From contig JADEWQ010000015.1 of the NCBI GenBank assembly GCA_015207585.1, positions 1-64,000 of the forward strand: DNA of 64,000 nucleotides, read 5' to 3'. The notes under the pieces are model-generated. The model saw nothing but the letters and a program-made list of their open reading frames with translations. It had not been told where the DNA came from and ran no database searches. A program made the position numbers and the translations under genes. The stretch comes from Pleurocapsales cyanobacterium LEGE 06147. GTDB taxonomy: Bacteria > Cyanobacteriota > Cyanobacteriia > Cyanobacteriales > Xenococcaceae. Numbering within the stretch: position 1 is the stretch's first letter; each line of letters begins with the position of its first letter. Of the stretch, positions 55,899 to 64,000 are shown one piece after another.

Positions 55899-58800
55899 TT
55901 ATTTGAGGCTCCCAATAGGGAATAGCTTACCTGCAAATAAATCGTGAAGCAGGAGATAGAAGCAAGGAATGATAAAGAGAGTTAGTAAGGTAGCCAAAGC
56001 TAGCCCAGAAAAGACAACAACACCTAATGGTTGCAGAAACTCCGAACCTTCACCCAGACCTAATGCTAGAGGAAACATCCCCAAAACTGTAGTAATAGTT
56101 GTCATTAAAATTGGTCTGAGTCTAGCAGTCGCCGCTTGCAGAATAGCTGTATGCCTACTCAAACCTTCTTCTTGTCGTAGTTGATTGGCTAACTCTACCA
56201 TGACGATCGCATTATTAACTACAATTCCCACCAACAAAACCACTCCTACTAACACTGTTGCCCCCACTGCCGTTTGAGTTATAAACAAGCCGAAAATACC
56301 TCCCGCTAAGGCTAAAGGAACGGTAAAGAGAATAACTAAGGGATCGACCAAAGAGTTGTATTGTACTGCCATGACAACGAAAACTAAAAAGACAGCCAAA
56401 CCTCCTAATAATCTCAAGGAATCTTGTATTTCTTGAGTGGATCTAGCAGCATAGCTGGGTAAACGACTCACGCCTGAAGGGAATTCCATCTCTGCGACGA
56501 TCCCTTCTACTTGTGCCAAAGCATCACTTAGCCTAGCCTCTTCTGCTAACTCTCCCGCAATAATAAATACCGAACGCTGATTGATGCGCTGAATTTCTCC
56601 TGGTGCTTCCCCTAGTTCTAAAGTTGCTACATCTGCTAAGCGAATCAGACGATTATCGTTGGCTGACAAAGGTAGTGTGGCTAATTGACTGCTAGTTTGA
56701 CGCAATCGCTCGTCGAGTTGGACTCTGATGTCAACTAAACGTTCTCCTCGTTGTAGTTGAGTGGAGACAGAACCATTAATTGCTGTCTGTACTGTCTCGC
56801 CCAAGTTAGGTAGGGTCAAACCCAAATCCGCTAAACGTTCCCAGTCGGGTTGAACTTGCACTTCTGTTTGTCGCGAGTCTGCATCTGGACGAAAACGAGA
56901 TAATGTGGCTCGTTGGTCTAATAATCGCAATAATTGACGACCCGTCTGTTCTACTATTTGGTTATCTTGACCTTGAAGCACAACATCAACCTCAGCTCTA
57001 ACAGGAGAGTTATTTAGATTAATTCCTCGTACTCTTTCCGGAGAAAGACGCAAGCGAACATCTACTAAATTTAGTTGTTCCAAGTCTCGCTCAACTCTGG
57101 CAACCAAAGCATCTAAATTGCTACCTGGCTTAAGAGTGATTACGCTAGAACTACGCAGCAGGTTTTCGGTTGTATTGCTACCAAAGAGAAATCCTCCTAC
57201 TGTGGTAAAGACATATTCTGTTTCTGGTTGCTGGAGTAAAATTTTATCTGCTGCCTCCATTACTTTTTGATTGGTTTGAAGGTTTGTGCCTGGGGGAAAG
57301 TTAGCAAACAGTTGCACTTGACCTGTATTAATCGGCGGTAAAATTTCTTGAGGTAGACGAGAAAACATCCAGAAACCACTACCTCCAAAAAAGAGAAAAG
57401 CCAACGCGATAACTAATAAGCGATAATTGATGACATCTTGTAAGATACGGGTGTAACTTTTGGTTACTGCTTCAAAGCGATTATTAAAAGATTTTAATAA
57501 AACAAAATTGCTAATACCGCTCGACCGTTTAATCCCTAAAAGACGGGAAGATAGGGCGGGAACGACAGTCACGGCTAGCAGTAAAGAAGCTGCGATCGCC
57601 AAACTTACAGTAATAATTAACTCTCTAAACAACAGCGAAAATAACCCCCCAATCATCAAAAAAGGTAATACTGCAACTAAATTAGTAGTAGTGGAAGCAA
57701 CTAAGGCAGATTCAACCTCTTGACTTCCCTTTTCTGCTGTTTTTCTAATATTGATATTTTTAGTAATCTCTTCCCTTTTTTTACTTTTTAATTTTTCCTT
57801 TTCAATTTTTAAAGAGATATTCTCCAACATAACGATGGAGTTATCTACAACAATCCCTACCCCTAAAGCCAAACCTCCTAAACTGAAGATATTGATAGAT
57901 AAACCAAACAGTTGCATCAAAATAATGGCAGCCAGAGTAGCTAGAGGAATTGCAACGACAATAATAAAAGTTTGACGCAAGGAACCGAGAAACAAAAAAA
58001 CAGCGATCGCTGCTAAGATTGTTCCGATCGCTCCTGCACTAACCACATTAGCGATCGAGTTCCGAATAAAACGGGATTCATCCTTAGTAGTTATTAGTTG
58101 CATGTCTTCAGGAATTAGCCCGAACTGACGCAGAAAAGCCAGTCTTGCTTTGACTCCTTCAATAACGGCAATAGTATTAGCATCTGGTTGTTTTTGAATA
58201 CTTACTTTCACAGCGGGGTTACCATTGAGCAAGACAAATACTCGTTGTTCTGCCGTCCCGTCAACAATTTCGGCTACTTCCCGCAAATAAATCCTTCTTC
58301 TAAGTAATTCTTGACTGGAATCGCTGCCACCCACATCCAAAGAAAGGTTAAGAATCTCTTCAACAGAAGGAAAACGTCCTCTGGTGCGAATTAAAGATTC
58401 TCCCGCTTCTCCCCTTAGCCTTCCTCCCGCTACATCTTGGTTGCGTTCCCTCAATGCATCTAATACCTGATTCATCCCAATTCCCAAAGCTTGCAGACGT
58501 TGCAGATCGAGATTAATCTGTACTTCTTCTGTTAAACCGCCAGCAACATCTACAGACGCAACTCCTGGAATGATACTTAGTTCTCTACTCAGTTCCTCAT
58601 CGGCAAAGATTCTCAGCGCAAGATCGTCAATAGAAGCAGATTCTATCGCAAATTCATAAACAGGTAATTGAGAAGGATCGAATTTGAAAATACGCGCTTC
58701 TGTAACTACATCGGGAAGTCGATCTTGGTTGCGGTTGAAAGCAGCAATTGTATCATTAAGGGCTTGGTCAATATCTCCTCCTGGTTCAAAATAGAGGTCG

Positions 58801-59096
58801 AGAGAGACTGTTCCCTCACGAGTGCGAGAAAAGACCTGTACTACTCCTTCCGTAGCACTCAAAGCCTGTTCTAAAGGCTTAGTTACTTCTTCGACAGCTA
58901 TTTCTGGGGAGATTCCTGGAACATCCATGCGCACCCCGATGCGAGGATAAGTGATGGCAGGTAACAAATCTACCTGTAGCTGAAAAATCGAAAAAATGCC
59001 CACTACTACCACGGCAATAGCAAGCATGAGCGTACCTATATGACGACGAATAGCGATCGCGCTAATCGATTGTGGTTGCGATGGCGACTCAAGCAT
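55899..59096 (-). CDS. RND-family efflux transporter (HAE1/AcrB-like)
   Basis: The 1065-residue protein has the full RND layout: a short cytoplasmic start, TM1 (LMLAIAVVVVGIFSIFQL), a first large periplasmic loop (VEEVTKPLEQALSATEGVVQV), TM2-6 with GLALGVGIVVDNSIVMLENI, a second periplasmic loop, and TM7-12 with VGIVVNNAIVMVELANQLR and MTTITTVLGMFPLALG. The sequence family is the HAE1-type multidrug or lipid exporters driven by proton motive force. No membrane-fusion protein or outer-membrane channel gene is adjacent, so partners must be encoded elsewhere. A basic Lys-rich loop (KIEKEKLKSKKREEITK) after TM4 is longer than usual. Substrate unknown. Confidence 0.93.
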   Translation of the reverse strand: MLESPSQPQSISAIAIRRHIGTLMLAIAVVVVGIFSIFQLQVDLLPAITYPRIGVRMDVPGISPEIAVEEVTKPLEQALSATEGVVQVFSRTREGTVSLDLYFEPGGDIDQALNDTIAAFNRNQDRLPDVVTEARIFKFDPSQLPVYEFAIESASIDDLALRIFADEELSRELSIIPGVASVDVAGGLTEEVQINLDLQRLQALGIGMNQVLDALRERNQDVAGGRLRGEAGESLIRTRGRFPSVEEILNLSLDVGGSDSSQELLRRRIYLREVAEIVDGTAEQRVFVLLNGNPAVKVSIQKQPDANTIAVIEGVKARLAFLRQFGLIPEDMQLITTKDESRFIRNSIANVVSAGAIGTILAAIAVFLFLGSLRQTFIIVVAIPLATLAAIILMQLFGLSINIFSLGGLALGVGIVVDNSIVMLENISLKIEKEKLKSKKREEITKNINIRKTAEKGSQEVESALVASTTTNLVAVLPFLMIGGLFSLLFRELIITVSLAIAASLLLAVTVVPALSSRLLGIKRSSGISNFVLLKSFNNRFEAVTKSYTRILQDVINYRLLVIALAFLFFGGSGFWMFSRLPQEILPPINTGQVQLFANFPPGTNLQTNQKVMEAADKILLQQPETEYVFTTVGGFLFGSNTTENLLRSSSVITLKPGSNLDALVARVERDLEQLNLVDVRLRLSPERVRGINLNNSPVRAEVDVVLQGQDNQIVEQTGRQLLRLLDQRATLSRFRPDADSRQTEVQVQPDWERLADLGLTLPNLGETVQTAINGSVSTQLQRGERLVDIRVQLDERLRQTSSQLATLPLSANDNRLIRLADVATLELGEAPGEIQRINQRSVFIIAGELAEEARLSDALAQVEGIVAEMEFPSGVSRLPSYAARSTQEIQDSLRLLGGLAVFLVFVVMAVQYNSLVDPLVILFTVPLALAGGIFGLFITQTAVGATVLVGVVLLVGIVVNNAIVMVELANQLRQEEGLSRHTAILQAATARLRPILMTTITTVLGMFPLALGLGEGSEFLQPLGVVVFSGLALATLLTLFIIPCFYLLLHDLFAGKLFPIGSLK

Positions 59097-59576
59097 TGCA
59101 AGTTTCTATGTCCAGTTTTCTAGTCTAACGCGAGTCTAGAGATGGAAGTAGAGAAACTAATCCTTTGAGCACAATATTTATTTATGTCCGATTTAGCTGG
59201 ATATTGGCAATGTATTGATAAAATTGATTAGATAGGAACCTACGAATTCGACATAGCGATCGCTTTTTCCCTGTAAAGTTTTTGAGAAAACAAAACTTTT
59301 TTTATCTGTATTAAACGGTGTTTACAGAAGAAGGAGACAGGATTAATTACATACATCTATCCCAAACGAATTCTAACTCCTGATTATTACAGATAGATCG
59401 TAAGGGCATTCCGAAGGAGAGCGAAGCTGCCCCGCCAGAAAGCCCCTACAAAAATGATGGGTCGCATTCTCTTTTTAAATTGGTATTATTAAGATGGCGA
59501 AGCGATCGCCAGGCTCTGGTATAAATCTTTGTGAAACAATAAGAAAAAATCGCTCTGTTTATAAGCTCTCTTGGTA
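59097..59576. other. Intergenic region with a dispersed repeat
   Basis: This 480-bp spacer holds no credible gene. Near 59400-59450 there is a GGGCATTCCGAAGGAGAGCG / GCCCCGCCAGAAAGCCCC repeat-like segment of the cyanobacterial dispersed type, and HIP1 sites lie nearby. The promoter of the RND gene probably lies at its left end (59100-59230), where the sequence is AT-rich; no motif was identified. Confidence 0.45.
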
Positions 59577-59945
59577 TTAAGGCGATCGCAAATTATAAAC
59601 TGGTTCAATCGCCACAACAGCAGGATCTTCCTCTAGCTGCTCCAATACTTCACAGGGGATATTGGCGGTAAAGATTAACGGACTAATCCAAGTACGGACT
59701 TCAACCCCAGAAGGCACATATCCCTCCTGAGAAACCTTAACCGTTGCCACCAAAGATTCTTCTCGATCCAACTTTCTAAGGGCTTCTCCACTTAACCTCA
59801 GCTTTGAAGGTTTGGGAGTGACGTATTCAACCCTGTACTTTGAATTATTATCCTGCTTGTTTGAAGACATGGCGTATTTAGAAAGAGGGAGGACTGCTAT
59901 CAGTATTGAAGCTATCACAATTATAGCCCTGTACCATCCTTTCAT
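59577..59945 (-). CDS. Membrane-anchored or secreted I9-propeptide-like protein
   Basis: The 122-residue protein begins with a signal peptide or anchor (WYRAIIVIASILIAVLPLS). Its C-terminal part resembles the inhibitor I9/propeptide fold of subtilisins, especially the end (EVLEQLEEDPAVVAIEPVYNLR), where propeptides typically read L...DPxVxxVEP. It lies only 10 bp downstream of a subtilisin-like protease gene in the same direction, so the two are co-transcribed. A stand-alone propeptide could act as chaperone or inhibitor of that protease. The resemblance is by pattern, not proven. The C-terminus ends exactly where a propeptide would meet the protease domain. Confidence 0.6.
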   Translation of the reverse strand: MKGWYRAIIVIASILIAVLPLSKYAMSSNKQDNNSKYRVEYVTPKPSKLRLSGEALRKLDREESLVATVKVSQEGYVPSGVEVRTWISPLIFTANIPCEVLEQLEEDPAVVAIEPVYNLRSP

Positions 59946-59955
59946 GAGCTAACTC

Positions 59956-61752
59956 CTACTCCAGAGCGCGTACTTGCTGTACCGATGCGCTTGCGTCTAC
60001 TCGTCCCATGCCATAACGGTCATTCCACGCAACATCAGGTGGGTTTAAGCGAGCATTCTTGGCTAAGATGTCACGGATTTGTTCAACCGTAAGCTCTTGA
60101 TTCAAACTGCGGGCTTCGGCAAGCACAAGGGCTACAACTCCAGTGACGGCAGGAGCAGCCATACTGGTTCCTGACATACGAGTAATCCCTACGCGAGTTG
60201 ATGAATTGGCAGCCCATACGTTATGTCCGGGTGCGCTAATTTCCGGTTTTTCTCGTCCATCTCTTGTCGGTCCGGCACTAGAGAACCAAGACAGAGGCTG
60301 TCCAACAGTGTGGGCATCGTATGAACCCACGACTAGGCTGTGCTGTCCGCAGGAAATAGAGCCAAGAGTATAAGAATTATCATGGGGAGGAGCAAAGCTA
60401 GACTGTCCAAAATCATCTCGTTCTATCCAGGCATGAAATTGACCGTTACCGATCGCAACACCATGCAGTCGGATCTTAAGCTGCGAAGGCAGACTCGAAG
60501 ATATAGCCCTAGTATTCATGAAAATACCAATGTTGTTGTCGCCATTGTTAGGATCTCCTTGACGATGGGCAACAAAAAAGAGTAGCTCGTTCGCCTGGTT
60601 AAAAATCTCAGCAGAGGTACCTAAATCTACTGTACCAATGCTTTGCTCGTCTCGATCGATTAACTCTAACTGTAGCCGGTCATCTTTACCGTACCAAATC
60701 TCGATTTCATTATGAGTAAAATCAAACTGCCCGATTTGCCAGACAAGATCGACGAAGCTTTCTTCCGTAACCTTACCACTGGCATGAATTCCGTCTGCGT
60801 ATGAATTACTAGCAGCAATAACTACAGCGCGGTTAGGTTTAGCAGTGACAATCGCATCAATTCCCTGTTCGACTAAGTTGGTGCCGTCATGAGGGCCACC
60901 ATTGGTTCCCAGACTTAGATTGATTGCACAAGGACGGTTTCCCGCTTGCTCGAAAATAAATTGAATTGCCTCCAATAATTGTACCGAACCTCCGAAATTA
61001 GAGCCAACCACATCAATACCTTCCCAAGCAATGTCACTGGCACTAATTTGCACAAAAATAATATCTGCACCGGGAGCAACACCTGGGACACGGCTACCGC
61101 TACCATTACCACAAGCAATATCCATCACATGGGTTCCATGACTTGCCCTGCCCGGATTGTAGCCCAAGCTAATATAGGGTTCAACTGAGCGCAGCGCGGC
61201 ATTGATTTCAGTTTGAGTGTAGACCTGACCGTATCCAAAAGGACTGGAGCCTCCAGGTAAAGCGGTCTGATCCCAAAGTGCGAGAATGCGAGTGCTGCCA
61301 TCCGGATGGCGAAAGTTACTATGGAGAAAATCACATCCATAATCAATGATGCCGACGACCACGCCTTTACCCTGTTGTCCTTGAGCAGAAGGTGGTAGTA
61401 AATCGGAGCGAGCCTTGATTTCTTCAATTGTTGACTTTAGTGTTAGTTGGAGCAGTTGAGCTGCTTTGAGGCTTTGAACGTAGGGAAGTTGTCGCAGTAT
61501 TTCCACCCGTTCGAGCGGTACTCTTGCGGTAACAATATGGGCACCATCAGATGTAGTTCCCAGATTAGCTCCTGCAAAGACCTCACTTTGGCTCAGCCAG
61601 CTTGTTAGATCGGAAACCTTAGCAATTACAGCAACTTCACCCTTGGCTGTTGAGGCTGTGGCAGGAGGTACTATTCCTCTAGCCCTACGAGCTAAATACA
61701 TTTGTATTCTCGGATCGATGTCATGAAAAATTTCTCGCTGTTCTAAACGCAT
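59956..61752 (-). CDS. S8 family subtilisin-like serine protease
   Basis: The 598-residue protein carries the complete S8 triad: Asp in VVGIIDYGCDF (about 140), His in ASHGTHVMDIACGNG (about 203) and Ser in GTSMAAPAVTGV (about 533). Its oxyanion Asn is in AASNSYAD. An N-terminal region (about 40-110) resembles an internal propeptide (ARVPLERVEILRQLPYVQSL). A long insert between the His and Ser segments (about 330-460) is typical of large S8 proteins. No signal peptide is visible, so the protein is probably cytoplasmic or exported without a signal. The start ATG has a GGAGAAC ribosome binding site. The I9-like gene follows immediately. Confidence 0.92.
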   Translation of the reverse strand: MRLEQREIFHDIDPRIQMYLARRARGIVPPATASTAKGEVAVIAKVSDLTSWLSQSEVFAGANLGTTSDGAHIVTARVPLERVEILRQLPYVQSLKAAQLLQLTLKSTIEEIKARSDLLPPSAQGQQGKGVVVGIIDYGCDFLHSNFRHPDGSTRILALWDQTALPGGSSPFGYGQVYTQTEINAALRSVEPYISLGYNPGRASHGTHVMDIACGNGSGSRVPGVAPGADIIFVQISASDIAWEGIDVVGSNFGGSVQLLEAIQFIFEQAGNRPCAINLSLGTNGGPHDGTNLVEQGIDAIVTAKPNRAVVIAASNSYADGIHASGKVTEESFVDLVWQIGQFDFTHNEIEIWYGKDDRLQLELIDRDEQSIGTVDLGTSAEIFNQANELLFFVAHRQGDPNNGDNNIGIFMNTRAISSSLPSQLKIRLHGVAIGNGQFHAWIERDDFGQSSFAPPHDNSYTLGSISCGQHSLVVGSYDAHTVGQPLSWFSSAGPTRDGREKPEISAPGHNVWAANSSTRVGITRMSGTSMAAPAVTGVVALVLAEARSLNQELTVEQIRDILAKNARLNPPDVAWNDRYGMGRVDASASVQQVRALE

Positions 61753-61951
61753 GTTGTTCTCCTTCTAATTCCAATCTCATAGTTTAGGTATGACTAACTA
61801 CTTTAGGTTCATCTTTGTTTCTGCCAACATGAGAGTCACAAACGTAGATGGCATCCCTGTAAAGTCGCTCTGTTCAATGGAATTGCACAGATTGTTTTTT
61901 TTGAGCGCTCGCTTCTTTTCTCCTCAATTTAGTAACGATCGCCCAATAAAA

Positions 61952-62104
61952 CTAACCTTTCAGTTGTGTCATTACTTGATTTACAGACAGCACAGGAATG
62001 GTAGCCGAGCGAAAATCTTGGGGATTTCGGGTAACGATTGCATCTAACTGCTGAGCCTGTGCACAAGCAAAAGGTATTTCTCTAACCGTTCTTTCCGCAT
62101 GGCT
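61952..62104 (-). pseudogene. VapC/PIN-domain toxin C-terminal remnant
   Basis: About 50 codons read IPFACAQAQQLDAIVTRNPQDF, then IPVLSVNQVMTQLKG. This is the typical end of a PIN-domain ribonuclease (toxin of VapBC modules), where D-A-I-V-T-R-N-x-x-D-F carries a catalytic Asp. A stop codon lies directly upstream in frame, and the first two thirds of the domain are missing. No antitoxin gene was found. Confidence 0.75.
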
Positions 62105-62390
62105 TCAATATCGTTTATGAACTAGTAAACTTTGTAAATTAAAAGGTGTCAGACGTAGCGATCGCGACTAAATTGTTTTTCTAGAAAATAGATGAAAGTT
62201 AAGTTAAAAAATCAATCAATGTTAATGATTGAGTATTGCTACACTTACATATTGTATTTTCAGGTAGTTATTTCTAAAAATTTTCAGGCTAAAATCACAT
62301 ATTTCGATAAACTTGTAAATAATTTGTAAATATGAGCGGTATTCCTCAAATTGCAGCATCGACAAGAAAGCGTTGCTAAAGCGTATATCT

Positions 62391-62439
62391 ATTCCAGAAG
62401 AGATAGGAAAAAAATACTGTATCCTATCTCCTCTGGGAT
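62391..62439 (-). terminator. Long stem-loop downstream of porin gene
   Basis: ATTCCAGAAGAGATAGGA (62391-62408) and TCCTATCTCCTCTGGGAT (62422-62439) pair over 18 positions with one mismatch and one wobble around a 13-nt loop, 5 bp after the porin stop. There is no T-run beyond it, so it may act as a 3'-stabilising hairpin as well as a terminator. Confidence 0.75.
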
Positions 62440-62444
62440 TCTAA

Positions 62445-64000
62445 TTAGAAAGTAAAGGTAGTCCGGATCGTGCCAATGACTAGATCGTCATTATCATTAT
62501 TGTGGTTAGGTGCCGTAATCCATACTACTCCAGGAGTGATGGCAATATTATCATTTACCTGATACTGATAAAATGCTTCCACATGTAAAGAAGTGTCTCG
62601 ATCTTCATTGTCTAAGCCAGGGATAACAACACTAGAATTGGTTACTTTTGGTTCCATCCCCACAACGATGCCACCCAAACTACCCTCTTTAACCAAATCA
62701 GGAAAAGCTAGAGTAACTCCCCAGTTCCAAATATCTTGGGTACCCCGTTCAATCGTGCCATCAAGAGTAGAAAGGATGCTATTTTTAATGTAGCCGCCCC
62801 AACCACTTATAATGAAACGCTCGCTTAGCTGCCAAGAAGCTTGTACTCCATAAGAATTACTGGAAGTAGGAACTGCCTCGCCCAATTCGGTTTCGGTTAA
62901 GGTGCGCAAATTAGCTAAATTGCTACCCGTAAAGGTATCGCTAGCATTATAAGCATGAACATAGGTCAAACCGAATTTCAAGCTATCGATAGGTTTAAAC
63001 ACTATTTGACCCAAAGCCGCATAAGGACCATTAAACAAGCCACTGCCTTCAAAAGGCTCGTTTGCTGCACCTGCTAAATAGCCAAGGCTGAACTCAAAGT
63101 TATCTCCCAACTCGGTTTTAGCGCCGATTCCCGTCCCCGCAACCTGATTGTAGATAGGATTGCGATTGCCAAAAAAGGAGATGGCACCACTACCACTATC
63201 ATCGTAACTATCAAGGGGATTGAGAGTATCGGCAAAGTCATAGGAAAAACCGCCAGTACCCTCAACTACCACTTGAGTGCGATCGCCGACGGGGAAATAA
63301 TACGATAAAGTTAGTAGTCCGAGATCGTTGTTTTCTGGCGCACCGAATCCTAAGTCCCCTTCAAAGGTGCCAGTAACCTCACTAAAGAAAGGAAAATTTC
63401 CCGCCTGTAGGAAAGTTAAGAGTAAATCTTCCCCAGTAAAGCTAGTATTTAATGATAAGCGCGCGCGATTACCAAAAACGGGAACGCGATCGATTTCATT
63501 ACCTTGAGCATCATCTCCTGCTAGAATACTTGCCAGTCCGAAGACTACTTCTCCAGATAAGGTAGTTGTAGTCGAAAATTGATGGTCTTCTAAAAAAGCA
63601 ACCCTTCCTTCCAGATTATCGATGCGGGTGCTTAGAGTAGCTAGTTCTGCTTCAAATTCTTGGCTCAATCGTTGCAGGGTTTCGAGATCTTCCCGCGTTA
63701 CGGCTTCAGAAGAAGCAATCAATCTTTCTATCTGATTCAAGCAAGCATTCAAACCTGCCGCAAATTCGTAGCGGCTTAGAGGCTGTTGACCGCGATAGGT
63801 TTGGTTTGGATAACCGACAATACAACCGTAGCGTTCGACGAGACTGCGCAGTGCCTCATATGCCCAATCCCCGGGCGAAACATCCCGCAACTGATTGACA
63901 TTGGTAACTTGTTCGATCTCGCGATCGTTATAGCGGTCGATCTGTAAGAGTAAACGATCGCGATCGCTTGAAGGCTGGCTCGTTGGAGCTTCCAATTTTA
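62445..64000 (-). CDS. SLH/OprB-type outer-membrane porin (iron uptake porin family), 5' partial
   Basis: The frame is open to the window edge, so the true start and signal peptide lie outside. Visible are an SLH domain (LRDVSPGDWAYEALRSLVERYG, then GYPNQTYRGQQPLSRYEFAAGL), a coiled-coil (LQRLSQEFEAELATLSTRIDNLEGRVAFLE) and a long beta-barrel ending in IRTTFTF with C-terminal Phe. This is the major cyanobacterial porin family, in which the SLH domain binds the peptidoglycan-linked polysaccharide. Members are annotated as iron uptake or carbohydrate-selective porins, and the exact solute is uncertain. The nearby siderophore system is suggestive, but the porin is about 15 kb from the exporter and not in an operon with it. 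Confidence 0.9.
   Translation of the reverse strand, partial: KLEAPTSQPSSDRDRLLLQIDRYNDREIEQVTNVNQLRDVSPGDWAYEALRSLVERYGCIVGYPNQTYRGQQPLSRYEFAAGLNACLNQIERLIASSEAVTREDLETLQRLSQEFEAELATLSTRIDNLEGRVAFLEDHQFSTTTTLSGEVVFGLASILAGDDAQGNEIDRVPVFGNRARLSLNTSFTGEDLLLTFLQAGNFPFFSEVTGTFEGDLGFGAPENNDLGLLTLSYYFPVGDRTQVVVEGTGGFSYDFADTLNPLDSYDDSGSGAISFFGNRNPIYNQVAGTGIGAKTELGDNFEFSLGYLAGAANEPFEGSGLFNGPYAALGQIVFKPIDSLKFGLTYVHAYNASDTFTGSNLANLRTLTETELGEAVPTSSNSYGVQASWQLSERFIISGWGGYIKNSILSTLDGTIERGTQDIWNWGVTLAFPDLVKEGSLGGIVVGMEPKVTNSSVVIPGLDNEDRDTSLHVEAFYQYQVNDNIAITPGVVWITAPNHNNDNDDLVIGTIRTTFTF

Larger units (their letters stand above)
61753..62444. other. Intergenic region with toxin remnant and porin terminator
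   Basis: This 690-bp stretch holds a PIN-domain remnant (61952-62104, listed separately), a long stem-loop after the porin gene (62391-62439) and AT-rich sequence. A plus-strand frame at 61790 is antisense to part of this remnant and shows no family likeness, so I do not count it as a gene. Confidence 0.5.

Noticed and set aside
61790-62047. Plus-strand frame next to the protease gene
   Set aside because: It is antisense to the PIN remnant, which gives a clear family match on the minus strand.
1-64000. CRISPR arrays, tRNA or rRNA genes
   Set aside because: No regularly spaced repeat array, cloverleaf with GGTTCGAATCC-type arm, or rRNA sequence was recognised. The repeats present are dispersed palindromes and short tandems.

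Overview
The window is cyanobacterial chromosome. The HIP1 octamer GCGATCGC is frequent in coding and non-coding DNA. Several genes belong to families known mainly from cyanobacteria: AMIN-domain TonB receptors, an SLH/OprB-type porin, a DUF3102 protein, a small RRM protein and a Nif11-like peptide. Many small dispersed and palindromic repeats typical of this phylum are present. I cannot name the genus.

Region 1 (196-37971, all minus strand, read from high to low coordinates) is one hybrid NRPS/PKS operon of about 38 kb. In transcription order it encodes FAAL-ACP-C-A(Ser)-PCP; KS-AT-KR-ACP; C-A(Dab)-PCP-C; an atypical C domain followed by A(Asp)-PCP and a C-like domain; an EctB-type diaminobutyrate aminotransferase; half of a C domain followed by A(Dab)-PCP; docking-C-A(basic residue)-PCP-C with a fused TauD/SyrP-like hydroxylase; an atypical C domain followed by A(Asp)-PCP and a terminal thioester reductase; then a methyltransferase, a class III aminotransferase, two unrecognised small proteins and MbtH. 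The substrate calls come from specificity residues read by eye. The architecture (FAAL start, two Asp modules each preceded by an 'interface-like' non-catalytic C domain, a C-terminally fused aspartyl beta-hydroxylase) predicts a lipopeptide siderophore that binds iron through beta-hydroxyaspartate. This resembles the cyanochelin class, but has Dab residues and a reductive (aldehyde, alcohol or amine) end.

Region 2 (37972-47793, plus strand) is divergent from the operon and holds transport genes: an intact AMIN-TonB receptor, an internally deleted PepSY-type membrane protein, a headless TonB receptor, a third TonB receptor broken by an 11-bp tandem duplication and then fused to a decapitated FecB-like binding protein, and an intact EntS-like MFS exporter followed by an IS1-like scrap and the tail of a second MFS gene. 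The two receptor genes that still have 5' regions share an upstream sequence block. Uptake genes are decaying next to an apparently complete biosynthetic operon.

Region 3 (47.8-54.0 kb) is accessory DNA full of remnants: a DUF3102 protein with a degenerate methylase-like tail, a frameshifted VOC protein, a frameshifted tyrosine integrase, a frameshifted ParB, a probable group II intron fragment, an internally deleted TnpB and a transposase tail. Among them sit an intact RRM protein gene and an orphan Nif11-like peptide gene.

Region 4 (54.1-64.0 kb) is more ordinary: a small secreted two-repeat protein, an AEC permease, an RND efflux pump, a subtilisin-like protease with a separate I9-propeptide-like partner, a PIN toxin remnant and a porin cut by the window edge. 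No tRNA, rRNA or CRISPR array was seen.
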